Shown here: piece by piece, positions 1 to 13,800 of the stretch
Position numbering within the stretch: position 1 is the stretch's first letter
Layout: each line of letters opens with the position of its first letter
DNA from: Pseudomonas sp. PD9R
GTDB lineage: Bacteria > Pseudomonadota > Gammaproteobacteria > Pseudomonadales > Pseudomonadaceae
Reading direction: 5' to 3'
Assembly (NCBI RefSeq): GCF_019200975.1
Contig: NZ_JAHTMR010000006.1
Coordinates: 1 to 64,000, forward strand
DNA length: 64,000 nucleotides
Translations under genes and position numbers: made by a program
The notes under the pieces: generated by a model
Databases searched by the model: none
Seen by the model: only the letters and a program-made list of their open reading frames with translations
Told to the model about the DNA's origin: nothing

Positions 1-97
1 GTGTGAAGACGCAATGAACCGAAAGTTCAAGAGCAACACACAAATCTATTACATACCCAATTTGCTGAAACGTTGAAAGACGCTTCAGTACCCGAAT
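1..97 (+). other. 23S-5S rRNA internal spacer (3' part)
   Basis: AT-rich stretch with no ORF directly upstream of the 5S gene. Its sequence resembles the Pseudomonas 23S-5S spacer, so the 23S gene should end just outside the window. This rests on recalled similarity and position. Confidence 0.7.
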
Positions 98-217
98 TTC
101 TTGACGACCATAGAGCCTTGGAACCACCTGATCCCATCCCGAACTCAGTAGTGAAACGATGCATCGCCGATGGTAGTGTGGGGTTTCCCCATGTGAGAGT
201 AGGTCATCGTCAAGATT
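98..217 (+). rRNA. rrf: 5S ribosomal RNA
   Basis: 120 nt matching the Pseudomonas 5S pattern. The 5' end TTCTTGACGA pairs with the 3' end TCGTCAAGATT, and the conserved central block around CCCGAACTCAG and GATGGTAGTGTGGGG is present. A strong terminator follows at once. It is the last gene of an rRNA operon whose 16S and 23S genes lie left of the window. Confidence 0.95.
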
Positions 218-225
218 AAATTCCG

Positions 226-261
226 AAACCCCAATTGCGAAAGCAGTTGGGGTTTTGTTTT
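226..261 (+). terminator. rRNA operon terminator
   Basis: Stem CCCCAATTGC / GCAGTTGGGG (one G-T wobble) with a GAAA loop, followed by TTTTGTTTT. A typical intrinsic terminator 8 nt after 5S. Confidence 0.9.
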
Positions 262-349
262 GTCCGCAGGAAAATCTGTCTCCTCGGGTTTCTATGCAAC
301 TGCCCCGGGCGTGGCTATCATGCGGGCCTCATGGTGAGGCGAGACTTGC

Positions 350-1309
350 ATGCTGACGTTGTTAAAGCTTCTTAAGGATGGCCGATTCCATTCGGGCCAG
401 GCGCTGGGTGCTGCCTTGGGTGTTAGTCGCAGTGCGGTGTGGAAGCAGCTTAAGCATTTGGAGGCTGAGCTGGGGCTGTCCATTCATAAAGTTCGAGGTC
501 GCGGTTATCAGCTGGCTTCGCCGTTGAAGCTGCTAGACCCTGCGGAGATAGAACACCTGGCACCATCTTGTGCCTGGCCTGCACTGGTTTCCGACTCGAT
601 TGACTCTACGAATGCTGAAGCACTGCGTCTCATAGAGCGGCAACATGCTGCGCCCTTTCTGGTGCTTGCAGAGCGACAGACCGCGGGTCGTGGGCGACGC
701 GGGCGGAAGTGGGTAAGTCCATTTGCGGAGAACATATATTACAGCCTGGTACTGCGCATTGATGGTGGGATGCGTCAGCTTGAAGGTTTGAGTCTTGTTG
801 TTGGGCTCGCTGTCATGCAGGCCTTGCGCGAGCAAGGTGTTCCAGAGGTTGGATTGAAATGGCCCAACGACGTCCTGGTGGGACAGAAGAAAATCGCTGG
901 GATACTGCTGGAATTGGTGGGAGATCCTGCCGATGTGTGTCACGTGGTGCTGGGTGTCGGAATTAATGTAAACATGCAGATGACTGAAGAGGTCGATCAG
1001 CAGTGGACTTCGATGCGGCTTGAGTCGGGCAAGATGTTTGATCGCAATCAACTGGTTGCAGAGCTTGGAGTGATGTTGCAGAAGTATTTGGCTCGTCACC
1101 AAGTCGGCGGGTTCTCAGCTGTCCAGTCTGAGTGGGAACAGAACCATCTGTGGCAGGGGCGCGCCGTGTCGTTAATCGCCGGTGTTAACCGGATAGATGG
1201 CGAAGTGCTGGGGATCGATAGTCAGGGCGCCCTGCGCTTGAGGGTAGATGGTGTGGAGAAAGTCTTCAGCGGCGGTGAGCTGAGCCTGAGGTTGCGCAAT
1301 GATTCTTGA
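350..1309 (+). CDS. birA: Biotin-[acetyl-CoA-carboxylase] ligase / biotin operon repressor
   Basis: 319 aa. BirA makes biotinyl-AMP and transfers biotin to the AccB lysine of acetyl-CoA carboxylase; two-domain forms also repress biotin genes. Here an N-terminal winged helix-turn-helix (about residues 1-60, with [10 protein letters not shown] as recognition region) precedes the ligase core. The ATP/biotin loop GRGRRGR is at 113-119 and KWPND at 170-174. The C-terminal SH3-like domain is complete, so it is the bifunctional type. The gene follows the rRNA operon terminator and its 3' end overlaps coaX by 11 nt, so birA, coaX and the next gene are probably one transcript. Confidence 0.96.
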   Translation: MLTLLKLLKDGRFHSGQALGAALGVSRSAVWKQLKHLEAELGLSIHKVRGRGYQLASPLKLLDPAEIEHLAPSCAWPALVSDSIDSTNAEALRLIERQHAAPFLVLAERQTAGRGRRGRKWVSPFAENIYYSLVLRIDGGMRQLEGLSLVVGLAVMQALREQGVPEVGLKWPNDVLVGQKKIAGILLELVGDPADVCHVVLGVGINVNMQMTEEVDQQWTSMRLESGKMFDRNQLVAELGVMLQKYLARHQVGGFSAVQSEWEQNHLWQGRAVSLIAGVNRIDGEVLGIDSQGALRLRVDGVEKVFSGGELSLRLRNDS

Positions 1310-2048
1310 GCTCGACTGCGGAAATAGCTTTATCAAATGGCGCGTGCTCGATGCGAATGTCCGGCAGGTTGTGGGGGAGGGCATTGTAGATTCGGACAAT
1401 GCATTGATGGTGGGCTTGAAGAGTTTCGAGGGGCTCTCTCTCAAATTCTGTCGATTGGTTAGTGTTAGGACTGCCGAAGAAACCAGTGTGCTGATTTCCC
1501 TCCTGAAGGAGTCATTTGATGTGTCGGTAATGTGTGCATCGCCGACGCGGGAAATGTCCGGTGTTCGCAATGGTTATGAGGAGTTCGAGCGGCTAGGTCT
1601 TGATCGCTGGCTTGCGCTACTCGGAGGGTTCCATCTTGCTGCGGGCGCATGTCTTGTGCTGGATTTTGGTACGGCCGTTACTGCGGACTTCGTCGCCAGG
1701 AATGGTGATCATCTCGGTGGCTTCATATGCCCTGGAATGTCGTTGATGCGTAACCAGCTTCGTACTCATACCCGTAAAATCCGTTACGGCGATCTTGCGG
1801 CTGAGCGAGCGCTGGAGAGTCTCATGCCGGGTCGTACGACTGTTGAGGCAGTCGAGCGTGGCTGCCTGCTGATGCTTCGAGGGTTTGTGCTGACTCAGCT
1901 GGAATTGGCGCGTAGCTACTGGGGGGAAGATTTTGCGGTGTTCCTCACTGGTGGGGACGCAGCTCTGGTCTCCGAAATCGTACCTGGGGCCCGAGTGGTT
2001 CCGGATCTGGTATTTGTAGGCTTGGCTATGGCGTGTCCTTTGTCCTGA
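1299..2048 (+). CDS. coaX: Type III pantothenate kinase
   Basis: 249 aa. Catalyses the first step of CoA synthesis, ATP-dependent phosphorylation of pantothenate, using the acetyl-CoA-insensitive type III enzyme typical of Pseudomonas. The ASKHA-fold phosphate motif DCGNS is at residues 6-10. A GLDRW motif and the [10 protein letters not shown] motif follow in the middle, and GGDA near the end. The start codon lies inside the last codons of birA, which indicates translational coupling. Cytosolic; no signal peptide. Confidence 0.96.
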   Translation: MILELDCGNSFIKWRVLDANVRQVVGEGIVDSDNALMVGLKSFEGLSLKFCRLVSVRTAEETSVLISLLKESFDVSVMCASPTREMSGVRNGYEEFERLGLDRWLALLGGFHLAAGACLVLDFGTAVTADFVARNGDHLGGFICPGMSLMRNQLRTHTRKIRYGDLAAERALESLMPGRTTVEAVERGCLLMLRGFVLTQLELARSYWGEDFAVFLTGGDAALVSEIVPGARVVPDLVFVGLAMACPLS

Positions 2049-2055
2049 GGTACTT

Positions 2056-2496
2056 ATGCGTTGGTTGTTTTTGCTGCTGCTTGTTCTCAATGTGTTTTAT
2101 TACATCTGGCACCAACAAGAGGCTCCTCTGCGTGCGAAGGATGTAACGCCCTTGAGTTTGTATCGAGGATCCCAGCAGGACATACGCCTTCTGAGTGAAG
2201 CAACGGATGCAGCCAAGGATAAGGGGAGGCCAGCCCAGGCGGATGTGGGATGTCTATATTTAGGCGGTTTTAATCGTCAAGAGATCGCTCAGGGGTTGGG
2301 GCGTAGGTTGAGCGGCATGGATGTCAAATTTCAGGAGCTCCCAAAGGGAGGGGGCGAGTCAGCCGGATACTGGGTGCGTGTCGCCCCGGAAAGCCGGCGC
2401 TGGCTGGATGATTTGCAGTTGCAAAACCTTTCTAAAGAATTCAATGAGTTAAAACATAAAATAATGCCTTGCGAGGGGGTTGCACCCGCTGAATAG
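2056..2496 (+). CDS. Small membrane-anchored conserved protein downstream of coaX
   Basis: 146 aa. Residues 1-18 are a strongly hydrophobic N-terminal segment (LFLLLLVLNVFYYIW), a signal anchor or uncleaved signal. The rest is a soluble, probably periplasmic domain. The arrangement 'CLYLGGF...GYWVRV' resembles SPOR-type peptidoglycan-binding domains, in which a short beta-alpha-beta unit recurs, but I cannot confirm that assignment. Two cysteines occur, in the CLYLGG motif and near the C-terminus. It starts 7 nt after coaX and is probably in the same operon. Function unknown. Confidence 0.8.
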   Translation: MRWLFLLLLVLNVFYYIWHQQEAPLRAKDVTPLSLYRGSQQDIRLLSEATDAAKDKGRPAQADVGCLYLGGFNRQEIAQGLGRRLSGMDVKFQELPKGGGESAGYWVRVAPESRRWLDDLQLQNLSKEFNELKHKIMPCEGVAPAE

Positions 2497-2597
2497 TTTG
2501 CATAGAATGGCGCCCGCTCCACAGTGAAGACCTAAAACGGTCGGCAGTGTGAAGCGAGGTCAACGCAGCTAACCTCAGGTTTTTAATGAGAAAATGC

Positions 2598-2625
2598 TTG
2601 ACAGAAGGCCGGCATGATATAGAAT
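2598..2625 (+). promoter_or_regulatory. Sigma70 promoter of the tRNA-Tyr-Gly-Thr operon
   Basis: TTGACA (2598-2603), 16-nt spacer, TAGAAT (2620-2625), ending 13 nt before tRNA-Tyr. The -35 is a perfect consensus match. Confidence 0.85.
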
Positions 2626-2638
2626 GCCGGCTCGCTTA

Positions 2639-2723
<85 letters not shown>

Positions 2724-2746
2724 TTTTAAGCGAGAGCTGTAAGCTC

Positions 2747-2820
<74 letters not shown>

Positions 2821-2846
2821 AGTTTACGGGTCTTGCACCGTGTTGC

Positions 2847-2922
2847 GCTCTTGTAGCTCAGTTGGTAGAGCACACCCTTGGTAAGGGTGAGGTCAGCGGT
2901 TCAAATCCGCTCAAGAGCTCCA
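2847..2922 (+). tRNA. tRNA-Thr (GGT)
   Basis: 76 nt. Acceptor GCTCTTG pairs with CAAGAGC, anticodon GGT is at 2880-2882, and CCA is encoded. In many proteobacteria tufB follows directly; here a terminator follows instead. Confidence 0.97.
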
Positions 2923-2928
2923 TATAAC

Positions 2929-2960
2929 AAGGCAGATATGAAAATATCTGCCTTTGTTTT
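2929..2960 (+). terminator. Terminator after tRNA-Thr
   Basis: Perfect stem AAGGCAGATAT / ATATCTGCCTT with a GAAA loop, then TGTTTT. It closes the Tyr-Gly-Thr tRNA operon. Confidence 0.9.
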
Positions 2961-3037
2961 AAGGGGTTGTGGTTGCGTTCTGTAGTCGGTGAGGGCGGTC
3001 GTGTCGCCGGCGCTGATGTCGTAGCCCAAGTCAGTTG

Positions 3038-3066
3038 TTGTAAAGTCTTTTTCGGGTCGGCATAAT
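3038..3066 (+). promoter_or_regulatory. Promoter of tRNA-Trp-secE-nusG
   Basis: TTGTAA (3038-3043), 17-nt spacer, CATAAT (3061-3066). It lies 20 nt before tRNA-Trp and after the upstream terminator, so it likely drives tRNA-Trp and secE-nusG. Confidence 0.7.
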
Positions 3067-3086
3067 GGTCGGCCTGATTTTGTTCT

Positions 3087-3162
3087 AGGTCAGTAGCTCA
3101 ATTGGCAGAGCGACGGTCTCCAAAACCGTAGGTTGGGGGTTCGATTCCCTCCTGACCTGCCA
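3087..3162 (+). tRNA. tRNA-Trp (CCA)
   Basis: 76 nt. Acceptor AGGTCAG pairs with CTGACCT, anticodon CCA is at 3120-3122, and the 3' CCA is encoded. Located 45 nt before secE, the usual gammaproteobacterial arrangement. Confidence 0.97.
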
Positions 3163-3207
3163 GATTCACGCGGTGTATCTGGCTTTCTTTTCACAGGATC
3201 TTCATAG

Positions 3208-3576
3208 ATGACTCCTAAAGCTGAAGCTCAAGGCTCTCGCTTCGATCTGCTCAAGTGGCTAGTAGTAGTCGCTTTGGTGGTTGTTGGCGTTGTTGGCAAT
3301 CAGTATTATTCTGCTTCGCCGATCCTGTACCGCGTACTCGCATTGCTGGTCATTGCTGCTGTAGCTGCCTTTGTAGGCCTGCAGACAGTTAAGGGCAAGT
3401 CTTTCTTCGTACTGGTAAAGGAAGCACGCACCGAAATTCGTAAAGTCGTATGGCCAACTCGCCAAGAAACTACGCAGACCACGTTGATCGTTGTGGCTGT
3501 TGTTTTGGTTATGGCGTTGCTGTTGTGGGGGCTTGATTCCCTGCTAGGCTGGCTTGTTTCCTTGATTGTCGGCTAA
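3208..3576 (+). CDS. secE: Preprotein translocase subunit SecE
   Basis: 122 aa. Inner-membrane clamp of the SecYEG channel. Two N-terminal membrane segments (about residues 15-33 and 40-58) are followed by the conserved amphipathic helix containing EIRKVVWPTRQE and a third C-terminal membrane segment, giving the three-helix long form of gammaproteobacteria. Followed after 9 nt by nusG, and co-transcribed with it. Confidence 0.97.
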   Translation: MTPKAEAQGSRFDLLKWLVVVALVVVGVVGNQYYSASPILYRVLALLVIAAVAAFVGLQTVKGKSFFVLVKEARTEIRKVVWPTRQETTQTTLIVVAVVLVMALLLWGLDSLLGWLVSLIVG

Positions 3577-3585
3577 GGGTGTCCC

Positions 3586-4119
3586 GTGGCTAAGCGTTGG
3601 TATGTTGTGCATGCTTACTCCGGTTACGAGAAGCATGTAATGCGCTCGCTCGTCGAGCGCGTAAAGCTGGCTGGCATGGAAGATGGCTTCGGCGAAATTC
3701 TGGTTCCCACTGAAGAAGTGGTTGAAATGCGTAATGGCCAGAAACGCAAAAGCGAGCGCAAGTTCTTCCCAGGTTACGTGCTGGTACAGATGGATATGAA
3801 CGAGGGTACTTGGCACTTGGTCAAGGATACTCCTCGGGTGATGGGCTTCATTGGCGGTACTGCCGATAAGCCTGCGCCGATTACTGATAAAGAGGCGGAA
3901 GCAATTCTGCGTCGCGTCGCTGATGGTAGCGACAAGCCAAAGCCGAAGACGTTGTTCGAGCCAGGTGAGTCGGTGCGTGTCAATGACGGTCCGTTTGCCG
4001 ATTTCACTGGGACGGTCGAAGAAGTTAACTACGAAAAGAGCCGGATCCAGGTCGCGGTGCTCATTTTCGGTCGCTCTACTCCGGTAGAGTTGGAGTTCAG
4101 TCAGGTCGAGAAGGTCTAG
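3586..4119 (+). CDS. nusG: Transcription termination/antitermination factor NusG
   Basis: 177 aa, GTG start at 3586 (in-frame [13 protein letters not shown], the family's normal N-terminus). The NGN domain (1-120) binds the RNA polymerase clamp. The C-terminal KOW domain, with [18 protein letters not shown], binds Rho or ribosomal protein S10 and so couples transcription to translation or termination. Directly followed by a hairpin that separates it from rplK. Confidence 0.97.
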   Translation: MAKRWYVVHAYSGYEKHVMRSLVERVKLAGMEDGFGEILVPTEEVVEMRNGQKRKSERKFFPGYVLVQMDMNEGTWHLVKDTPRVMGFIGGTADKPAPITDKEAEAILRRVADGSDKPKPKTLFEPGESVRVNDGPFADFTGTVEEVNYEKSRIQVAVLIFGRSTPVELEFSQVEKV

Positions 4120-4134
4120 CTGAGAAAGCATCCC

Positions 4135-4164
4135 AACCCCGCAGCCCTAGGCTGTGGGGTTTTG
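4135..4164 (+). terminator. Terminator/attenuator nusG-rplK
   Basis: Stem CCCCGCAGCC / GGCTGTGGGG (one C-T mismatch-tolerant pair) with a CTA loop, followed by TTTTG. The short T-run suggests partial read-through into rplK. Confidence 0.75.
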
Positions 4165-4236
4165 TCGTCACTGGGATAAACGCGCAAGTAACCGGGGAGC
4201 CTTTCGAGGCGTTTGAACCCGTAATTGGAGTGCCTC
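4165..4236 (+). promoter_or_regulatory. rplK-rplA leader, candidate L1-binding region
   Basis: 72-nt untranslated leader. AAACGC near its start can pair with GCGTTT about 35 nt later, giving a stem-loop just before the Shine-Dalgarno TTGGAG. In E. coli L1 represses the L11 operon by binding the leader; placing that role here is inference. Confidence 0.4.
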
Positions 4237-4668
4237 ATGGCCAAGAAAATTACCGCTTACATCAAGCTGCAAGTGAAGGCCGCTCAGGCTAACCCAAGCC
4301 CACCTGTTGGTCCTGCACTGGGTCAGCACGGCGTGAACATCATGGAATTCTGCAAGGCTTTCAACGCCCGTACTCAGGGTCTTGAGCCAGGTCTGCCGAC
4401 TCCAGTGATCATCACTGTCTACAGCGACCGTAGCTTCACGTTCGAAACCAAATCGACCCCTGCTTCGGTTCTGCTGAAGAAGGCGGCCGGTCTGACTAGC
4501 GGTTCCGCTCGTCCGAACACCGTTAAGGTTGGCACCGTTACCCGTGCTCAGCTGGAAGAGATCGCGAAAACCAAAAACGCGGATCTGACTGCAGCTGATA
4601 TGGATGCAGCCGTGCGTACTATCGCCGGTTCTGCTCGTAGCATGGGCCTTAACGTGGAGGGTGTGTAA
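4237..4668 (+). CDS. rplK: 50S ribosomal protein L11
   Basis: 143 aa. Binds the GTPase-associated centre of 23S rRNA and is needed for RelA activation. The proline-rich N-terminal segment [14 protein letters not shown] is intact. ATG 4237 was chosen over an in-frame TTG at 4225, because [10 protein letters not shown] is the family N-terminus and TTGGAG at 4225-4230 is its Shine-Dalgarno. The stop overlaps the rplA start by 1 nt (TAATG), so translation of the two is coupled. Confidence 0.97.
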   Translation: MAKKITAYIKLQVKAAQANPSPPVGPALGQHGVNIMEFCKAFNARTQGLEPGLPTPVIITVYSDRSFTFETKSTPASVLLKKAAGLTSGSARPNTVKVGTVTRAQLEEIAKTKNADLTAADMDAAVRTIAGSARSMGLNVEGV

Positions 4669-5363
4669 TGGCTAAGCTGACCAAGCGTCAAAAGGCTATC
4701 GCCGGCAAAATCGAAGCAGGCAAGGCCTACAACTTTGTAGACGCCGCAGCATTGCTGGCCGAGCTGTCGACTGTCAAGTTCAGCGAGTCGTTCGACGTTG
4801 CTGTAAACCTGGGTGTTGACCCGCGTAAATCCGACCAGGTTGTTCGTAGCGCTACTGTGCTGCCACACGGCACTGGCAAGACCGTTCGCGTTGCTGTGTT
4901 CACCCAGGGTCCAGCTGCTGAAGCTGCGCTGGCTGCCGGCGCTGATCGCGTAGGTATGGATGACCTGGCTGCCGAAATGAAAGGCGGCGACCTGAACTAC
5001 GACGTAGTGATCGCATCCCCGGATGCCATGCGCGTTGTAGGTCAACTGGGTCAGATCCTCGGTCCACGCGGTCTGATGCCTAACCCTAAAGTCGGCACCG
5101 TAACTCCAGACGTAGCTACCGCGGTTAAAAACGCCAAGGCTGGTCAGGTCCGTTATCGCACCGACAAAAACGGCATCATTCACACTTCCGTTGGCAAGAT
5201 TGGCTTCGACGCCGTCAAGCTGAAGGAAAACGTTGAAGCCCTGATCGCCGATCTTAAGCGTATCAAGCCAGCTTCTTCGAAAGGCATTTACGTCAAGCGC
5301 GTTACCCTGAGCACCACTATGGGCCCAGGTCTGGTTATCGATCAGAGCTCGCTCGACGCGTAA
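4668..5363 (+). CDS. rplA: 50S ribosomal protein L1
   Basis: 231 aa. Forms the mobile L1 stalk near the E site and acts as translational repressor of its own operon in E. coli. The signature [13 protein letters not shown] lies in the C-terminal half of domain II. Starts in the rplK stop codon. A 198-nt structured leader separates it from rplJ. Confidence 0.97.
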   Translation: MAKLTKRQKAIAGKIEAGKAYNFVDAAALLAELSTVKFSESFDVAVNLGVDPRKSDQVVRSATVLPHGTGKTVRVAVFTQGPAAEAALAAGADRVGMDDLAAEMKGGDLNYDVVIASPDAMRVVGQLGQILGPRGLMPNPKVGTVTPDVATAVKNAKAGQVRYRTDKNGIIHTSVGKIGFDAVKLKENVEALIADLKRIKPASSKGIYVKRVTLSTTMGPGLVIDQSSLDA

Positions 5364-5561
5364 GACACAAATTGGCGCAAGCGATTGCGCCAATTGAAAA
5401 ATTGGGGTCCCTGCCTGGCGGGGGCTATCCAAGACCGTAGGCGACGAAAGTCTTAAACCTCAAGCCTACGCAGATGGTGCTCCCGGTTCCTTACCGAATC
5501 AGACACCAAAACGACATCCGGCTCCGGCCAGATGAAACGGTAACAAGCAGGAGTTAAACCC
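5364..5561 (+). promoter_or_regulatory. rplJ leader (L10-type) with perfect hairpin
   Basis: 198 nt without an ORF. It starts with a perfect 11-bp stem AATTGGCGCAA / TTGCGCCAATT at 5370-5395 without a T-run, followed by a long structured region up to the AGGAG at 5549-5553. Position and size fit the L10 leader, where L10-L7/L12 represses rplJ-rplL translation. I see no good promoter in it. Confidence 0.65.
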
Positions 5562-6062
5562 GTGGCAATTAATCTCGAAGACAAGAAGGCCATCGTCGCT
5601 GAAGTCAACGAGGCTGCCAAAGCTGCCCTGTCCGCTGTCGTGGCTGATGCCCGTGGTGTGACAGTAGGCGCTATGACCGGACTCCGTAAAGAGGCTCGTG
5701 AAGCTGGCGTTTACGTACGTGTTGTACGTAACACTCTGCTCAAGCGCGCTGTTGCTGACACTGAATACAGTGTTCTCAATGACGTGTTCACCGGCCCGAC
5801 CTTGATTGCGTTCTCCACCCAACATCCTGGCGCTGCTGCCCGTTTGTTCAAAGAGTTCGCTAAAGGTCAGGACAAGTTCGAGATCAAGGCAGCTGCGTTC
5901 GAGGGCAAGTTCCTCGCAGCTAACCAAATCGACGTACTGGCAACCCTGCCGACCCGTGACGAAGCAATTTCTCAGCTGATGAGCGTGATTCAAGGCGCTA
6001 CCAGCAAATTGGCTCGTACTCTGGCGGCAATTCGCGACCAGAAAGAAGCTGTTGCAGCCTAA
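5562..6062 (+). CDS. rplJ: 50S ribosomal protein L10
   Basis: 166 aa, GTG start with AGGAG at 5549-5553. Base of the ribosomal stalk: the N-terminal domain (containing [20 protein letters not shown]) binds 23S rRNA next to L11, and the C-terminal helix carries L7/L12 dimers. With L7/L12 it is the autoregulator of this operon in E. coli. Followed by rplL after 74 nt. Confidence 0.97.
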   Translation: MAINLEDKKAIVAEVNEAAKAALSAVVADARGVTVGAMTGLRKEAREAGVYVRVVRNTLLKRAVADTEYSVLNDVFTGPTLIAFSTQHPGAAARLFKEFAKGQDKFEIKAAAFEGKFLAANQIDVLATLPTRDEAISQLMSVIQGATSKLARTLAAIRDQKEAVAA

Positions 6063-6136
6063 GGCTCGTCAACTTCTCGCGTTTTTTGTTTTTTTCGATG
6101 GTCGCGTAGGCCGTCCCCAAATCAGGAATTAGATTC

Positions 6137-6502
6137 ATGTCTATCTCTCAAGACGATATCCTCAACGCCGTAGCTGAAATGTCGGTTATCCAGGTTGTTG
6201 AGCTGATCAAAGCTTTCGAAGAAAAATTCGGTGTTACCGCTGCTGCTGCATCGGCTGGTCCAGCTGCTGCTGCCGCTGTTGTTGAAGAGCAAACTGAATT
6301 CAACGTCATGCTGACCGAAGCTGGCGAGAAGAAAGTTAACGTGATCAAGGCAGTACGTGAACTGACCGGTCTGGGCCTGAAAGAAGCCAAGGCTGTAGTT
6401 GATGGCGCTCCTGCCATGGTTCTGGAAGCTGTTGCCAAAGACGCAGCTGACAAAGCCAAAGCAACTCTGGAAGAAGCAGGCGCTAAAGTCGAGCTGAAAT
6501 AA
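6137..6502 (+). CDS. rplL: 50S ribosomal protein L7/L12
   Basis: 121 aa. The multi-copy stalk protein that recruits translational GTPases. N-terminal dimerization domain (1-32), an Ala-rich hinge around [14 protein letters not shown] (about 36-50), and a C-terminal domain with the factor-binding helix [15 protein letters not shown]. Followed by an attenuator before rpoB. Confidence 0.97.
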   Translation: MSISQDDILNAVAEMSVIQVVELIKAFEEKFGVTAAAASAGPAAAAAVVEEQTEFNVMLTEAGEKKVNVIKAVRELTGLGLKEAKAVVDGAPAMVLEAVAKDAADKAKATLEEAGAKVELK

Positions 6503-6548
6503 GCATCGACTTTGCGTCTCCAGCCCGAGCGTTAAGCGAAAGGCTGAT

Positions 6549-6577
6549 GGCTGGTGGCTCTTGCCACCGGCCTTTTT
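6549..6577 (+). terminator. rplL-rpoB attenuator
   Basis: Stem GGCTGGTGGC / GCCACCGGCC with a TCTT loop, then TTTTT. Its place matches the partial terminator that in E. coli lowers rpoBC expression relative to the stalk proteins. Confidence 0.85.
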
Positions 6578-6583
6578 CCGTTA

Positions 6584-6613
6584 TTGTCAGCCGACTGGGT
6601 CGGTGCCGATAAC
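6584..6613 (+). promoter_or_regulatory. Possible weak promoter upstream of rpoB
   Basis: TTGTCA (6584-6589), 18-nt spacer, GATAAC (6608-6613), just after the attenuator. Spacing is one longer than ideal and the -10 is imperfect, so this is tentative. Confidence 0.3.
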
Positions 6614-6722
6614 GAGCTGTAACCACCCGATGCGGTGGCGCAAACCATGGGGTTTGCACGATTTTCTGGCTGCTCCCGTCGGGAGGGGCCAAACAAGCAG
6701 GTGACCAAGCTGGGGAACGCTG

Positions 6723-10796
<4,074 letters not shown>

Positions 10797-10860
10797 CACG
10801 TGACGCGAATCGAGAGCGGGGCAGGATTGCCCGCTCTCTGCTCCGCCAGGAGGAAAGGCC

Positions 10861-13800
10861 TTGAAAGACCTACTGAATTTGCTGAAAAACCAGGGTCAAG
10901 TCGAAGAGTTCGACGCCATCCGTATCGGACTGGCATCGCCTGAGATGATCCGTTCGTGGTCGTTCGGTGAAGTTAAAAAGCCGGAAACCATTAACTACCG
11001 TACGTTCAAACCTGAGCGTGACGGTCTGTTCTGCGCCAAGATCTTTGGCCCGGTAAAGGATTACGAGTGCCTGTGCGGTAAGTACAAGCGCTTGAAGCAC
11101 CGTGGTGTGATCTGCGAGAAGTGCGGCGTTGAAGTTGCGCTGGCAAAAGTTCGTCGTGAGCGCATGGCGCACATCGAACTGGCCTCGCCGGTTGCTCATA
11201 TCTGGTTCCTGAAATCTCTGCCGTCCCGTATCGGCTTGCTGATGGACATGACCCTGCGTGATATCGAACGCGTTCTCTATTTCGAGAGCTATGTCGTTAT
11301 CGATCCAGGCATGACCACCCTTGAAAAAGGTCAGCTGCTGAACGACGAGCAGTACTTCGAAGCGCTGGAAGAGTTCGGCGACGATTTCGATGCCCGCATG
11401 GGTGCCGAAGCTGTCCGCGAACTGTTGCACGCTATCGATCTGGAGCACGAGATTGGCCGTCTGCGTGAAGAAATTCCGCAAACCAACTCCGAAACCAAAA
11501 TCAAGAAGCTGTCCAAGCGTCTGAAGTTGATGGAAGCCTTCCAGGGTTCCGGCAACCTGCCAGAGTGGATGGTGCTGACCGTTCTGCCGGTTCTGCCGCC
11601 AGATCTGCGTCCACTGGTCCCGCTGGATGGCGGTCGTTTCGCGACTTCCGACCTCAACGATTTGTATCGTCGAGTGATCAACCGTAACAACCGTTTGAAG
11701 CGCCTGCTGGATCTGTCCGCTCCGGACATCATCGTGCGCAACGAAAAGCGTATGTTGCAGGAAGCCGTCGACGCACTGCTCGACAACGGTCGTCGTGGCC
11801 GCGCTATCACTGGTTCCAACAAACGTCCTCTGAAATCCCTGGCTGACATGATCAAGGGTAAGCAAGGTCGTTTCCGTCAGAACTTGCTCGGTAAGCGTGT
11901 TGACTACTCCGGTCGTTCGGTAATTACCGTAGGTCCGACCTTGCGTCTGCACCAGTGCGGTCTGCCGAAGAAAATGGCTCTCGAGCTGTTCAAGCCGTTC
12001 ATTTTCGGCAAGCTGGAAATGCGTGGTCTCGCGACCACCATCAAAGCTGCCAAGAAGATGGTCGAGCGCGAGCTGCCGGAAGTTTGGGATGTTCTCGCTG
12101 AAGTAATTCGCGAACACCCAGTGCTCCTCAACCGTGCACCGACCCTTCACCGTCTGGGTATCCAGGCGTTTGAACCGGTACTGATCGAAGGTAAGGCTAT
12201 TCAGCTGCACCCGCTGGTCTGCGCCGCGTACAACGCCGACTTCGACGGCGACCAAATGGCCGTGCACGTACCGCTGACGCTGGAAGCCCAGCTGGAAGCG
12301 CGTGCGTTGATGATGTCGACCAACAACATTCTGTCGCCAGCCAACGGTGAGCCAATCATCGTTCCTTCGCAGGACGTTGTATTGGGTCTGTACTACATGA
12401 CTCGTGAAGCGATCAACGCCAAGGGCGAAGGTCGTGTGTTCGCGGATCTGCAGGAAGTTGACCGTGTGTTCCGTGCTGGCGAAGCGGCACTGCACGCGAA
12501 AGTCAAAGTGCGGATCAACGAAACCGTCAACGACCGTGATGGCGGCAGCGTAAGCAACACCCGTATCGTCGACACCACTGTTGGTCGTGCGCTGTTGTTC
12601 CAGGTTGTGCCAAAAGGTCTGTCATACGACGTCGTCAACCTGCCGATGAAGAAAAAGGCGATCTCCAAGCTGATCAACCAGTGCTACCGCGTGGTTGGTC
12701 TGAAAGAGACCGTGATCTTCGCTGACCAGTTGATGTACACCGGTTTTGCCTATTCGACCATTTCCGGCGTTTCCATCGGTGTTAACGACTTCGTTATCCC
12801 GGATGAAAAAGCCCGCATCATCAATGCTGCTACTGATGAAGTGAAAGAGATCGAAAGTCAGTACGCCTCGGGCCTGGTAACTCAGGGCGAGAAGTACAAC
12901 AAAGTGATCGACCTTTGGTCCAAGGCGAACGACGAAGTTTCCAAGGCGATGATGGCCAACCTCTCGAAAGAGAAAGTCATCGACCGTCATGGCGTCGAAG
13001 TCGACCAGGAATCCTTCAACTCGATGTACATGATGGCCGACTCGGGCGCACGGGGTTCTGCTGCGCAGATCCGTCAGCTCGCCGGTATGCGTGGCCTGAT
13101 GGCCAAGCCTGACGGTTCCATCATCGAAACGCCGATTACAGCGAACTTCCGTGAAGGTTTGAGCGTACTTCAGTACTTCATCTCCACTCACGGTGCTCGT
13201 AAAGGTCTGGCGGATACCGCGTTGAAAACCGCTAACTCCGGTTACCTGACTCGTCGTCTGGTAGACGTAGCACAAGATCTGGTTGTAACCGAGATCGATT
13301 GCGGCACCGAGCACGGTCTGCTGATGACTCCGCACATTGAAGGCGGTGACGTTGTAGAGCCGTTGGGTGAGCGCGTATTGGGTCGTGTTATCGCCCGTGA
13401 CGTATTCAAGCCAGGTACCGAGGACGTTATCGTTCCTGCCGGCACTCTGGTAGACGAGAAGTGGGTCGAGTTCATCGAGCTGAACAGCATCGACGAAGTG
13501 ATCGTGCGTTCGCCGATCAGTTGCGAAACCCGCTACGGCATTTGCGCCAAGTGCTACGGCCGTGACTTGGCTCGTGGTCACCAGGTGAACATCGGTGAAG
13601 CGGTCGGCGTTATCGCTGCCCAGTCTATCGGTGAGCCGGGTACCCAGCTGACGATGCGTACGTTCCACATCGGTGGTGCGGCAAGTCGGACCTCCGCAGC
13701 TGACAGCGTTCAGGTGAAGAATGGCGGTACCGTCCGTCTGCACAACCTGAAGCACGTTGAGCGAGTGGATGGTTGCCTGGTAGCTGTGTCCCGTTCCGGT

